Shown piece by piece: positions 26,863 through 36,953 of a stretch of DNA of 64,000 bases (positions within the stretch are counted from its first letter, which is position 1; every line of letters starts with the position of its first letter). The DNA lies in the NCBI RefSeq assembly GCF_028622095.1, contig NZ_CP115165.1:2105501-2169500 (forward strand), read 5' to 3'. Under the pieces are notes generated by a model. The model was not told the origin of the DNA. It made no database searches and saw nothing but the letters and a program-made list of their open reading frames with translations. The position numbers and the translations under genes are program-made. The DNA comes from Deinococcus aquaticus (GTDB taxonomy: Bacteria; Deinococcota; Deinococci; Deinococcales; Deinococcaceae).

Positions 26863-27519
26863 TCACGCCAGCAGCGCGACCAGCAGCGTGACGCTCAGCG
26901 CGGCCAGTCCCATGCCGATGGAACTGGCGGCCCCCGTGTGCTCGCCTTCCTCGCGGGCGCGGGCGGTGCCGATGCCGTGCGCGACGGCCCCCAGGGCGAT
27001 ACCGCGCGCCAGCGGGTGCGTGACGCCCAGGGCACTCAGGGTGGAGGGGAGGATCAGCGCGCCGATCAGGCCGGACAGGACGGCCAGCGTGGCGGCCAGG
27101 GCGGGCGGCGCCTGCGTGAACGGCGCGAGTTGCAGCGCGACGGGGCTGGTGGCGGGCGCAGTCAGCAGGGCGCGCGCGGCGTCGGGTGTCAGGTGCAGCA
27201 GGTGGGCCAGTCCGGCGTCGGCTGCCACGGCGATCAGGGTGCCGCTGAGGCCGCCGAGCAGCAGGGCGCGCCACTGCCGGGCCAGCAGGGCGCGCAGGCG
27301 GTACAGCGGCACGGCCAGCGCCACGACCGCCGGGGCGAGCAGGGTGGTCAGGGGCTGCACGTCCCGCAGGTACGTGTCGTAGGGCGCGCGCGTGAGTAGC
27401 AGCAGCGCGGCGACGATCAGCGTGCCGATCAGGGTGGGATTCGCCAGCGGGGAGCGCACCCGCAGTTGCGCCAGCACGCCGGCCGCGAACGCCAGCAGCG
27501 TGACGGTCAGCCAGATCAC
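26863..27519 (-). CDS. lrgB: LrgB-family membrane protein
   Basis: A 218-residue polytopic membrane protein of the LrgB/CidB family, thought to work with LrgA-type proteins in controlling murein hydrolase activity or in export of small metabolites such as pyruvate or glycolate. The signature THPLARGIALGAVAHGIGTARA and the preceding ALTAPATSPVALQLA are characteristic. The start is GTG 27519, overlapping the lrgA stop as GTGA. The last gene of mtnN-lrgA-lrgB. Confidence 0.85.
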   Translation of the reverse strand: MIWLTVTLLAFAAGVLAQLRVRSPLANPTLIGTLIVAALLLLTRAPYDTYLRDVQPLTTLLAPAVVALAVPLYRLRALLARQWRALLLGGLSGTLIAVAADAGLAHLLHLTPDAARALLTAPATSPVALQLAPFTQAPPALAATLAVLSGLIGALILPSTLSALGVTHPLARGIALGAVAHGIGTARAREEGEHTGAASSIGMGLAALSVTLLVALLA

Positions 27520-27953
27520 GGGCGCTCCGGGTGGTCCGGGCTGCCTTCCGGGCGCAGCAGCCGCGAGGCGAGCAGTCCGGCCACGCCCGCGCCCAGCAGC
27601 AGCGCGGCCGTCATGACCAGCAGCCACAGGCCCCACGCGGCCCCGGCCCCCAGGAATTGCAGGAAACCCACGGTGGCCGGCACGAACAGCAGGCCCAGGA
27701 TGCCCAGCAGGCCGTCGGCGGCGTCCGCGATCCAGTGCAGGCGCACCAGTCCGGTCCCCAGCGCCGCCCACAGCAGCGCCATGCCCACCACCGACCCCGG
27801 CAGCGGCAGGTGCAGCGCGCCCACCAGCGCCTGCCCCAGCGCCGCGAAGGCCATCAGGACGCCCAGGCCCAGCAGGAAGCGGGCCGGGGCGTTCAGGCGG
27901 GCCGTCAGGGACGCGGGCGCCGGTGGTGTGGGTGCCGGGGATGGCGGGGTCAC
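27516..27953 (-). CDS. lrgA: CidA/LrgA-family holin-like protein
   Basis: A 145-residue membrane protein with four hydrophobic segments; the family pattern appears in LHLPLPGSVVGMALLWAALGTG and GLLGILGLLFVPATVGFLQF. About 20 Pro/Ala-rich residues precede the first helix. The start is GTG 27953, seven bases after the mtnN stop. LrgA proteins resemble phage holins and act with LrgB, encoded next with a four-base overlap. Confidence 0.85.
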   Translation of the reverse strand: MTPPSPAPTPPAPASLTARLNAPARFLLGLGVLMAFAALGQALVGALHLPLPGSVVGMALLWAALGTGLVRLHWIADAADGLLGILGLLFVPATVGFLQFLGAGAAWGLWLLVMTAALLLGAGVAGLLASRLLRPEGSPDHPERP

Positions 27954-27960
27954 GGCCCGT

Positions 27961-28659
<699 letters not shown>

Positions 28660-28727
28660 TCCTCAGAGTGTACGCGCATGAACGCCGCCCGGGCGGAAAC
28701 TCACGCGGCGCGCGTATGCTCGGGCAC

Positions 28728-29966
<1,239 letters not shown>

Positions 29967-30034
29967 GGAGGCAGTAGGGAGTGGGTCGTGGTCGTGCCAC
30001 TTCCCACGCCCTGTTTACTGTGCGGTGCGGGTTA

Positions 30035-30167
30035 CACGGACTCCGATTGAATGGGTTGCAAAACCCGTTCAATCCGAGCGGAGCGAGTAGGAGAAAAACG
30101 GGTTCCGGGCGTGGAGCTGGCAGATCGGTGGTGTTCCGATCTGTCAGCGAAACAGACGGAATCCGTA
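30035..30167 (+). repeat. Dispersed hairpin element, full-length 133-bp copy (R5)
   Basis: Begins CACGGACTCCGATTGAA and ends CAGACGGAATCCGTA. Hairpin 1 spans 30045-30074 (13-bp stem, GCAA loop). Hairpin 2 is CAGATCGG (30121-30128) with CCGATCTG (30136-30143). TTA target duplications lie at 30032-30034 and 30168-30170; the latter, read on the minus strand, is the TAA stop of hisG. Confidence 0.92.
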
Positions 30168-30803
30168 TTACGGCGCGGTGAGGGCGCGCAGGTTCTCGAT
30201 CAGGGGGCGCAGGCGCGCGGCGCGGACTTTCAGGGCGGCGCGGTTCACGATCAGGCGCGCGGTCGAGTGGAACAGCACCTCGACTTCCTCCAGGTTGTTG
30301 GCGGTCAGGGTGCCGCCGGTCTGCACGAGGTCCACGACCGCGTCGGCCAGGCCGGTCAGGCAGGCCAGTTCGATGTTCCCGCTGAGTTTCACGGTCTCGG
30401 CCGTGATACCCCGCGAGTGCAGGTACGCGCGGGCCGCGCGGGGGTACTTGGTGCCCACGCGGGTGATCTCGCCGGTCGCGCCGACCTCGCGGATCAGGGA
30501 CAGGCGGCACCCGGCGAATTTCAGGTCTACCGGCTCGTACACGGTGCGGCCCGACTCGATCAGTACGTCCTTGCCCACGATTCCGGCGTCGGCCACGCCC
30601 AGGTCCACGTAGATCGGCACGTCCTGGTTGCGCAGTTCCAGGATGGTCACGCCCGGAAACTCGTGCCGCAGCGCGCGGGACTTCTCGGGCATGGTCAGCG
30701 GCAGGCCCGCCTGCGAGAGCAGCGCGATGGCGTCCTCCAGGATGCGGCCCTTGGGGAGCGCCAGGGTCAGGTGGTCGGGGCCGCGGACCGGGGCGGGGCT
30801 CAC
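30168..30803 (-). CDS. hisG: ATP phosphoribosyltransferase catalytic subunit, short form
   Basis: First enzyme of histidine synthesis, joining ATP and PRPP. At 211 residues it is the short form that lacks the regulatory domain and needs HisZ. The N-terminal [18 protein letters not shown] and the PRPP loop [27 protein letters not shown] are intact, as is [21 protein letters not shown]. The start is GTG 30803, overlapping the hisZ stop as GTGA, which fits equal production of both subunits. Its TAA stop coincides with the target duplication of a full-length repeat. Confidence 0.94.
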   Translation of the reverse strand: MSPAPVRGPDHLTLALPKGRILEDAIALLSQAGLPLTMPEKSRALRHEFPGVTILELRNQDVPIYVDLGVADAGIVGKDVLIESGRTVYEPVDLKFAGCRLSLIREVGATGEITRVGTKYPRAARAYLHSRGITAETVKLSGNIELACLTGLADAVVDLVQTGGTLTANNLEEVEVLFHSTARLIVNRAALKVRAARLRPLIENLRALTAP

Positions 30804-31987
30804 AGCGTCACCTCCGTGCCGTTCAGGTCGGTGAAGGTCAGGCCAGCGGGTGAATCACTCACCCAGCGGCGGATGCCGCGCGCCGCGCTGAAGGCCCGCA
30901 GTTCGGCCGTGTCGTCCGTCCAGGCGAGTTCCGCGTGCAGACCCTGCGCCCGCGCCGCCCGCGCCGAGGCGAGGTCCAGGGCCAGCACCACTTCCGGCTC
31001 GGGCGGCAGGACCGGCGCGAGCGCCTGCATCAGCCGTTCCAGCCCCACCGCGAAGCCCGCGCCGGGCAGCCCGCCCTCCAGATCGTAGCGGCCGCCGCCC
31101 AGCACCGGCTGGTTCAGGCCCGCCGAGTACGCCCGGAAGGTCAGACCCGTGTAGTACCCGTAGCGGCGGCTGACGCCCAGGTCGAACAGCAGCGGCCCGC
31201 CGTACAGCGCCGCCACCCGCCGCAGGTGCGCCACCGCCTCCTGCGCCCGCAGGCCCGGCGCGAGGGCCTGGGCGGCGTCCAGCACCTCGGGCCCGCCGTA
31301 CAGGTCCGTCAGGGCGTGCAGCGTGCCGCGCACCGTGTCGCTCAGGCCGTGCTGCGCGGCCAGCAGGTCCACGTCCGCGCCGCTCTTGCGGTCGATGGCG
31401 TCGTGCACGGCGGCGCGCGCCTCGCCGTTCAGGCCGGCATCCTCCAGCACGGCGTCCACGAAGCCCGGGTACCCGACTTCCAGTTGCGCCTGCACGCCCG
31501 TCGTTTCCAGCGCCGCCGCCGCGAGGTGCAGCAGTTCCGCGTCGGACTGCGCGGTCTGCACGCCGATCAGTTCCACGCCCATCTGGTTGAATTCACGCAG
31601 GCGGCCCAGTTCGCTGTTCAGGGCGCGCAGCCACAGCCGCCCCCCGTACTGGAGGCGCAGCGGGAACGGCCCCTGCGGGAAGCGCGAGCGCACCAGCCGG
31701 CCTACCGCCGTCGTGAACTCGCTGCGCAGCGACAGCACCTGCCCGCCCGAATCGATCAGTTTGAACGCCAGGGCGTCCTGCGGATGGTCCGCGCTGGCGA
31801 ACTCCAGCGCCGGGACCTCCACCCCCCGGTACCCCCACGCGCTGAAACACGCACTCAGGCGCGCGCGCAGGGCCTCGCGCTGCGACCACTCGGGCGGCAG
31901 CACGTCGCGCGTGCCTTCAGGAATGAACCCGGCACGGGCGGACGGACGGATAGACGGACGGGCAGCGGACGAACTCACGCCCGGCAT
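30800..31987 (-). CDS. hisZ: ATP phosphoribosyltransferase regulatory subunit HisZ
   Basis: HisZ is a catalytically inactive relative of histidyl-tRNA synthetase that activates and regulates short HisG. The 395-residue protein contains class II synthetase-like motifs: [40 protein letters not shown], the motif-2 region [14 protein letters not shown], and [15 protein letters not shown] with [25 protein letters not shown]. The key differences from a true HisRS cannot be judged fully by eye, but pairing with short HisG decides it. I start it at ATG 31987; the frame is open 10 codons further. Confidence 0.92.
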   Translation of the reverse strand: MPGVSSSAARPSIRPSARAGFIPEGTRDVLPPEWSQREALRARLSACFSAWGYRGVEVPALEFASADHPQDALAFKLIDSGGQVLSLRSEFTTAVGRLVRSRFPQGPFPLRLQYGGRLWLRALNSELGRLREFNQMGVELIGVQTAQSDAELLHLAAAALETTGVQAQLEVGYPGFVDAVLEDAGLNGEARAAVHDAIDRKSGADVDLLAAQHGLSDTVRGTLHALTDLYGGPEVLDAAQALAPGLRAQEAVAHLRRVAALYGGPLLFDLGVSRRYGYYTGLTFRAYSAGLNQPVLGGGRYDLEGGLPGAGFAVGLERLMQALAPVLPPEPEVVLALDLASARAARAQGLHAELAWTDDTAELRAFSAARGIRRWVSDSPAGLTFTDLNGTEVTL

Positions 31988-32213
31988 TCTAGACGCCCCC
32001 TGGCAGCGCGCGGTCATGCCTGCTCACGGTCCGGGGACGGCAGGAACCGATCCCCTGGAGGAGCACTCCGATTGACGGCCCCACACAGGGAGACGCCTGA
32101 AGCCTCCATTTCCCGCCCCGCAGCTGTTCCGGTCCGTGCTGCTCGGCAAAATTCACCCGCTCTGCCCGGTCGTGAAGGGCATGGCTTTATGACCGATGCT
32201 CTATACTTGCGGC

Positions 32214-32798
32214 ATGGTTTGCCGTCCGTTTTCCCGCGCCGCCGCGTCCACGCTGCTCCTGACACTGGCCGCCGCGCTCTCGGGATGCTCCCGCACGACC
32301 GACACCTTCGCGCCGCACATCAGCGTCACCAGTGACGGCAGCGCCAGCCGCGAGCAGAGTTTCCTGATTCAGGGGTACGTGCTGGACAACGTGGGTGTCA
32401 CGCAGATCGCCGTGGACGGCAAGGCCATCCCCATCCAGCCGGGCAGCGACAAACTCGCGCGCTTCCAGTTTCAGACGATGCTCAGCACTCCCACCGGCAA
32501 GTACACCATCACCGCCCGCGACGCCGCCGGCAACGAGGGCACACTGGTCCTGCCGGTCAGCGTGGACCCGGTGAAACCCACCCTGAAGATCACCCGCTTC
32601 GAACGCAGCGGCGGCGTGGTGCGCGTCTCGGGCACCGCCACCGACAACAACCGCGTGACGCAGATCCTGGTGGACGGCAACCGCCTGAACATCACGCCCG
32701 GCAACAGCGTGGACTTCTACGCCGAAACGACCGGCATCTGGGCCGACATCGCCGTCACGGACGCCGCCGGCAACACCGCCACCCTGCGCGCCCGCTGA
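32214..32798 (+). CDS. Lipoprotein with Ig-like repeats
   Basis: A 194-residue probable lipoprotein. The signal peptide AASTLLLTLAAALSGC ends at a lipobox (LSGC). Two similar beta-rich domains follow, recognisable by the repeats ISVTSDGSASREQSFLIQGYVLDNVGVTQIAVDGKAI and the later TRFERSGGVVRVSGTATDNNRVTQILVDGN, each ending with VTDAAGN or ARDAAGN, as in bacterial Ig-like modules. It is probably an envelope protein binding other proteins or polysaccharide. TATACT (32202-32207) lies six bases before ATG 32214, so an earlier ATG at 32196 is unlikely to be used. Confidence 0.75.
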   Translation: MVCRPFSRAAASTLLLTLAAALSGCSRTTDTFAPHISVTSDGSASREQSFLIQGYVLDNVGVTQIAVDGKAIPIQPGSDKLARFQFQTMLSTPTGKYTITARDAAGNEGTLVLPVSVDPVKPTLKITRFERSGGVVRVSGTATDNNRVTQILVDGNRLNITPGNSVDFYAETTGIWADIAVTDAAGNTATLRAR

Positions 32799-32882
32799 CC
32801 CGCTCCCCGCAGTGGGCGAGGGGTCCTTCATCATCCGGGCGGATGACGCTGCCGCGTGGCGGCGCGGGGTAGCCTGTGCCCT

Positions 32883-33470
32883 ATGCACGATCTGACCGCC
32901 CTGATCCTTTCCGCTTCGTACTTCGGAATTCTGGCCATCGTCTTTGCCGAAACGGGGCTGCTGGTGGGCTTCTTCCTGCCCGGAGACAGCCTGCTGCTGG
33001 CCGCCGGGGTCCTGGCCGCCAACGGCGACCTGAACCTGGGGGGCGTCATGGTCGCCGTGATCGTCGGGGCCGTGCTGGGCTGCGTCGCCGGGTACTGGAT
33101 CGGGCACCGTTTCGGGCGGAACATCTTCTCGCAGCCGAACGCGAAGTTCTTCAAGCCCGAGTACATCACCCGCGCGGAACTGTTCTTCCAGAAGTACGGC
33201 TGGCTGGCCGTGATCCTGGCGCGCTTCGTGCCGGTCGTGCGGACCCTGGTGCCCACCATGGCCGGCGTGAGCCGCATGCCGCTGGGCCTGTTCAACCTGT
33301 ACAACATTGTCGGCGCGGTCCTGTGGGGCGTCAGCGTGCCTGCCCTGGGCTACTACCTGGGCGGCCTGATCCCCAACCTCGACCGGTACATCCTGATCAT
33401 CGTGGGCGGCGTGGCCGTGGTCAGCGTCATTCCCATCATCCTCAAGGTCGTTCAGGCCCGCCGCGCCTGA
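32883..33470 (+). CDS. DedA-family membrane protein
   Basis: A 195-residue polytopic inner-membrane protein of the DedA/VTT family, needed in other bacteria for envelope integrity and undecaprenyl-phosphate or lipid recycling. Typical parts are FAETGLLVGFFLPGDSLLLAAG, GYWIGHRFG, and the re-entrant FVPVVRTLVPTMAGVSRMPLGLFNLYNIVGAVLWG with the conserved arginine. ATG 32883 has TAGCCT (32870-32875) seven bases upstream. It is monocistronic with a terminator after it. Confidence 0.9.
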   Translation: MHDLTALILSASYFGILAIVFAETGLLVGFFLPGDSLLLAAGVLAANGDLNLGGVMVAVIVGAVLGCVAGYWIGHRFGRNIFSQPNAKFFKPEYITRAELFFQKYGWLAVILARFVPVVRTLVPTMAGVSRMPLGLFNLYNIVGAVLWGVSVPALGYYLGGLIPNLDRYILIIVGGVAVVSVIPIILKVVQARRA

Positions 33471-33491
33471 CGCCCGCCCGTACCACCCCGT

Positions 33492-33520
33492 AGCCCCCGT
33501 CCTGTCCGGGGGCTTTCTGC
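33492..33520 (+). terminator. Intrinsic terminator after dedA
   Basis: AGCCCCCG (33492-33499) pairs with CGGGGGCT (33507-33514), followed by TTCTGC. Confidence 0.75.
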
Positions 33521-33607
33521 GGCCCTGACCCTCTGCCCACCCGCACTGCAGCCTCAACCGCGCCCACGCGCACGGTTCCCGGCCCGCCGCGCCGCTAGCC
33601 TGCGCGG

Positions 33608-34363
33608 ATGCCCGCCCGCCGCCCGCCCGCTGCACCCGCCGCGCCGCCCACCCCGCCAGTCCCCACCGTTCCAGACACGTTCGCGCCGGTCAGTGACCGA
33701 CTGGAAGCCCAGTACCTGCCCGGTGGCCCCGCCCCCCTCACGGGCCGCCCGGAGACGCTGCTCGCGGGCCTGATCCGCACCATCCTGGGCCAGCAGAACA
33801 CCCGCGCCGCCGCCAGCCGGCAGTACGCGGCGCTGCGTGAAAGCTACCCGCGCTGGGAGGCCGCGCTGCTCGACGGCCCGGACGGCATCGAGGGCACCCT
33901 GAAAGCGGCGGGAGGCGGCCTGCACCGCAGCAAGGCCCACCACATCCACGCGCTGCTGGAAGCGCTGGACGCCACTGGAACCCTGACCCTGGAGGGCCTG
34001 CGCGACCAGACCGACGCCGCCGCCCGTGCCCGCCTGGAAGCCCTGCCCGGCGTGGGCCGCCACACCGCCAGCCTGATCCTGCTGTTTGACCTGCACCGGG
34101 CCGCCATGCCGGTCGAGGGCAACTTGGACCGCCTCGCGCGGCGCCTGGAGTGGGTGCCGGACGGCTGGACGGCCGCGCGCGTGGTGCGCTGGTTCGACGC
34201 GGTCACGCCCCCCACCTGGGCCGCCCGCGCCGCCCTGCACGTCGCGGGTGTGCGGCACGGGCGCGAGGTCTGCACGGCCCGCCACCCCCGCTGCGATACC
34301 TGCGTCCTGTCGGACCTGTGCCCGTCGGCGGCGATCCTGGGTCCCACGTCCGGGCGGGCGTGA
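33608..34363 (+). CDS. Endonuclease III-like HhH-GPD protein with atypical active site
   Basis: A 251-residue relative of endonuclease III, which removes oxidised pyrimidines from DNA. The helix-hairpin-helix LEALPGVGRHTASLILLFD and the Fe-S motif C-x6-C-x2-C-x5-C (CTARHPRCDTCVLSDLC) are clear. At the position of the catalytic lysine (GRKTA in E. coli Nth) there is His (GRHTA), and the catalytic-Asp segment VDTH reads VEGN, so activity is doubtful or different. The first 25 residues are Pro/Ala-rich. Deinococci carry several Nth paralogues and this looks like a divergent one. TAGCCT (33596-33601) lies six bases upstream. Its stop begins a tandem repeat leading into cysQ. Confidence 0.82.
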   Translation: MPARRPPAAPAAPPTPPVPTVPDTFAPVSDRLEAQYLPGGPAPLTGRPETLLAGLIRTILGQQNTRAAASRQYAALRESYPRWEAALLDGPDGIEGTLKAAGGGLHRSKAHHIHALLEALDATGTLTLEGLRDQTDAAARARLEALPGVGRHTASLILLFDLHRAAMPVEGNLDRLARRLEWVPDGWTAARVVRWFDAVTPPTWAARAALHVAGVRHGREVCTARHPRCDTCVLSDLCPSAAILGPTSGRA

Positions 34364-34401
34364 CCGCCTGCTCGGGGGCATGACCGCTATGCTCGGGGGC
34401 A
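34361..34401 (+). repeat. Short tandem duplication spanning the nth-cysQ junction
   Basis: Two copies, 20 and 21 bases long, of TGACCGC...TGCTCGGGGGCA lie side by side at 34361-34380 and 34381-34401. The first starts in the stop codon of the endonuclease III gene. Only the second contains the TATGCT box (34388-34393) placed seven bases before ATG 34401. Confidence 0.85.
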
Positions 34402-35441
34402 TGACCGCTTCCCACTTCTCGCAAGAACTCTCGGTCGCCGCCGCGCTGGCCCGTGAAGCCGGGGCGCTGCTCCTGGCGCACCTGCGCGCCGGGTTCACCG
34501 TTGAACACAAGACGGGCGCCGATGACCCCGTCACGGTCGCCGACCGCGAGGCCTCCGCGCTGATCATGGCCGCCCTGGCCGCCGCGTTCCCCGACGATGG
34601 CCTGCTGAGCGAGGAGGAAACCGACGACCGCGCCCGCCTGAACCACGACCGCGTGTGGATCGTGGACCCCATCGACGGCACCAGGGAGTACTCGACGGGT
34701 CTGCCGGACTACTGCGTCAGCATCGGCCTCGCGGTGGGCGGGCAGCCCGTGCTGGGCGTCGTGTACGCCCCGGAAACCGAGGAACTGTTCACGGGTGTCG
34801 TGGGGCAGGGCGCGTTCCTGAACGGCCAGCCCGTCGCCGCCCCCGGCAGCGGCCCGGACTGGCGCGTGGCCGTGTCGGACACCGAACACAGCCGCGAACT
34901 GCACGCCACGCCCCTGAGCGGCATGAAGCCCAGCGGCAGCATCGCGCTGAAACTCGCCCGGATTGCCGCCGCGCAGGCCGACGCGACCTTCACCATGTCC
35001 CCCCGCAGCGAGTGGGATATCGCCGCCGGGCACGCCCTGCTGCGTGCCGCCGGGGGCGACCTGACCCGCCGCGACGGGCGCGCCATCACGTACAACCAGC
35101 CGCGCCCGCACGTGGAACAGGGCCTGATCGGCGGGCAACCCGGGGCGACCGCGTGGCTCGCCGGGCAGGTGCGCGCCCTGCGCCTGCCCACCGCGCACCT
35201 GGGCGTGCAGGCCCACGAGCCCGCCTGGGCCGCCCTGAGCCCCGCCGACCGCACGGAACTTCAGGGGCACCCCGGCGTGAGTATCCGCCACACCGACGGG
35301 CACCTGCTGGCCCTGCTGGTCGTGAACCCCGACACCCGGCAGGTGCAGCGCGCCGAGGGGGACGCCTTTCACCTCGACCGCCTCACGCGGGACGTGACGC
35401 GCGCCCTGGGCACCGTCGCTCTGGGCACTGTCCAGCCCTGA
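34401..35441 (+). CDS. cysQ: CysQ/inositol-monophosphatase family phosphatase with C-terminal extension
   Basis: A 346-residue Mg- or Li-sensitive phosphatase, probably 3'(2'),5'-bisphosphate nucleotidase acting on PAP. Metal-binding motifs are present in order: GLLSEEETDD, WIVDPIDGTREYSTGLPDYCVSIGL and EWDIAAGHALLRAAGGDL. The core ends near residue 265; about 80 further residues (PTAHLGVQAHEPAWAALSPADRTELQ to TRALGTV) form an extra segment not usual in CysQ. I start at ATG 34401, preceded by TATGCT; an in-frame ATG at 34380 lies in the duplicated unit. The distinction from inositol monophosphatase is inferred. Confidence 0.82.
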   Translation: MTASHFSQELSVAAALAREAGALLLAHLRAGFTVEHKTGADDPVTVADREASALIMAALAAAFPDDGLLSEEETDDRARLNHDRVWIVDPIDGTREYSTGLPDYCVSIGLAVGGQPVLGVVYAPETEELFTGVVGQGAFLNGQPVAAPGSGPDWRVAVSDTEHSRELHATPLSGMKPSGSIALKLARIAAAQADATFTMSPRSEWDIAAGHALLRAAGGDLTRRDGRAITYNQPRPHVEQGLIGGQPGATAWLAGQVRALRLPTAHLGVQAHEPAWAALSPADRTELQGHPGVSIRHTDGHLLALLVVNPDTRQVQRAEGDAFHLDRLTRDVTRALGTVALGTVQP

Positions 35442-35445
35442 ACGC

Positions 35446-36021
35446 ATGACCGACCTCCCCCCGCACGTCACCCTCAAGGCCCTGCTGGACTTCACGCCGC
35501 CCGAGTGGCGCGCCCTGCACTCCTTCTTCCGCAGCCGCGAACTGGCCGACTGGAACGACGCCAAACCCATCCGCATGCCCGAATGGCTGTTCCGCCGCGT
35601 CATGCAGGACGAGGAACGCACCGGGGAACGCCACGGTTTCGGCGTCATGGACGAACAGGGCCGCCTGATCGGCAGCGCCGAACTGTACGACCTGCGTCCC
35701 CCACCCCCCCTGAGTGCCACGACCGGCACGCTGGGCGTCATGATCGGCTACCCCGACCTGTGGGGACGCGGGTACGGACGGCAGGCCGTGCAGGCCCTGC
35801 TGCACTGGGCGTTCCGGGAACGGGACTTCCCGCTGTCCCGCATCCGCCTGACCACCTTCGGCCACAACCGCCGCGCGCAGCGGGCCTTTCTCGCCTGCGG
35901 CTTCCGCGAGGTCGGCCGCACTGAACGGCAGGGCCGCACCGACGTGCACATGGAACTCACCCGTAGCGAGTGGCTGACCCTTCAGGAGTCCCCGGACCCG
36001 TCCATCCCCGAAGGGGAATAA
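35446..36021 (+). CDS. GNAT-family N-acetyltransferase
   Basis: A 191-residue acetyltransferase of the RimJ/RimL-like group (Acetyltransf_3 type). The acetyl-CoA-binding motif is LGVMIGYPDLWGRGYGRQAVQALLHWAF near residues 98-125, followed by LTTFGHNRRAQRAFLACGFREVGR. The acceptor is unknown; relatives modify N-termini, ribosomal proteins or antibiotics. It begins four bases after the cysQ stop and probably shares its transcript, continuing into the dehydrogenase gene. Confidence 0.87.
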   Translation: MTDLPPHVTLKALLDFTPPEWRALHSFFRSRELADWNDAKPIRMPEWLFRRVMQDEERTGERHGFGVMDEQGRLIGSAELYDLRPPPPLSATTGTLGVMIGYPDLWGRGYGRQAVQALLHWAFRERDFPLSRIRLTTFGHNRRAQRAFLACGFREVGRTERQGRTDVHMELTRSEWLTLQESPDPSIPEGE

Positions 36022-36028
36022 TGCGGGT

Positions 36029-36952
36029 ATGCGTGTCCTGCTGCCAGACCTGCCCGACTTCCGCGCCCTGAGCCAGCCCGACGAGGGAGGCGTGCCCGGC
36101 GTCACCCTCGACCACTACGACCGCGCGTACGTTCCGGACGGCCCGGCCGACGGCGTGGTCCTGTGGATGACCAGTGCGCAGACCCGCGAACGCCTGCTAC
36201 AGGTTCCGGGCCTGAAGTGGGTGCTGACCCTGACTGCCGGCATCGACCACGTGCAGGGCCGCCTGCCAGACGGCGTGGCCCTGTTCAACGCCAGCCGCCT
36301 GCACGACCGCGCCGTCGCCGTGCACGCCCTGACCGGGATGCTGGCCGCCGCGCGCGGCCTGCACGTGTTCCAGGACGCGCAGGGCCGCTCGCAGTGGGCC
36401 AGCCCCGCCCTGCCCACCGACTCGCGCCTGGGCACCCTGGACGGCCTGAACATCGTCCTGTGGGGCTACGGGCACATCGGCCGGAACCTCGAGGAGCTGC
36501 TCGCGCCGCACGGCGCGCACGTGCGCGGCATCCGCAGCACCACCCCCACGGATGAACGCGACGAACTGCTGCGCGCCGCCGACTGGGTGATCCTGCTGCT
36601 CCCCAGCACCCCCGACACGCGGGGCATCGTGAACGCCGACACGCTGGCCCTGCTGAAACCCGGTGCGTGGCTCATGAACGTCGGGCGCGGCAACCTGATC
36701 GTCACGGACGACCTCGTGCAGTCCCTGCAGGAACACCGGCTGGGCGGCGCGTTCCTCGACGTGACTGACCCCGAACCCCTGCCCGCCACGCACCCACTGT
36801 GGAAGTTGCCGAACGTGATCATCACGCCGCACATCGCCAGCACCACCACCGACCTCGTCCGGCGCGGCGCGCACCTGACCCGCGACTTCCTGATCGACCT
36901 GCAACAGGGCCACGAACCCGACGGCCGCGTCACCGCCGGACGCACCTACTGA
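36029..36952 (+). CDS. D-isomer-specific 2-hydroxyacid dehydrogenase
   Basis: A 307-residue NAD(P)-dependent dehydrogenase acting on a 2-hydroxy or 2-keto acid. The Rossmann motif is WGYGHIGRNLEELLAPHGAHV near residue 146, followed by DWVILLLPSTPDTRGIVNADTLALLKPGAWLMNVGRG with the conserved catalytic Arg region, and the catalytic His in NVIITPHIAST. Length and motifs fit the glyoxylate/hydroxypyruvate reductase side of the family, but the substrate cannot be told. It follows the GNAT gene closely and precedes the next gene by one base. Confidence 0.88.
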   Translation: MRVLLPDLPDFRALSQPDEGGVPGVTLDHYDRAYVPDGPADGVVLWMTSAQTRERLLQVPGLKWVLTLTAGIDHVQGRLPDGVALFNASRLHDRAVAVHALTGMLAAARGLHVFQDAQGRSQWASPALPTDSRLGTLDGLNIVLWGYGHIGRNLEELLAPHGAHVRGIRSTTPTDERDELLRAADWVILLLPSTPDTRGIVNADTLALLKPGAWLMNVGRGNLIVTDDLVQSLQEHRLGGAFLDVTDPEPLPATHPLWKLPNVIITPHIASTTTDLVRRGAHLTRDFLIDLQQGHEPDGRVTAGRTY

Positions 36953-36953
36953 C

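Noticed and set aside
25255..27399. 714-codon plus-strand frame
   Set aside because: Runs across the BtuF-like, TetR and lrgB genes in wrong frames and has a Pro/Arg/Gln-rich random composition.
29967..30012. A second small repeat family (GGCAGTAGGGAGTGG...CCACTTCCCACGC), similar to 21905-21950
   Set aside because: The two stretches are alike, but they lack defined ends and are similar only over some 15-bp blocks; not enough to call a family.
32060..32085. Another copy of the dispersed repeat (ACTCCGATTGA)
   Set aside because: Only about 12 bases match and there is no second end, hairpin or TNA duplication, so this may be chance or an unrecognisable remnant.
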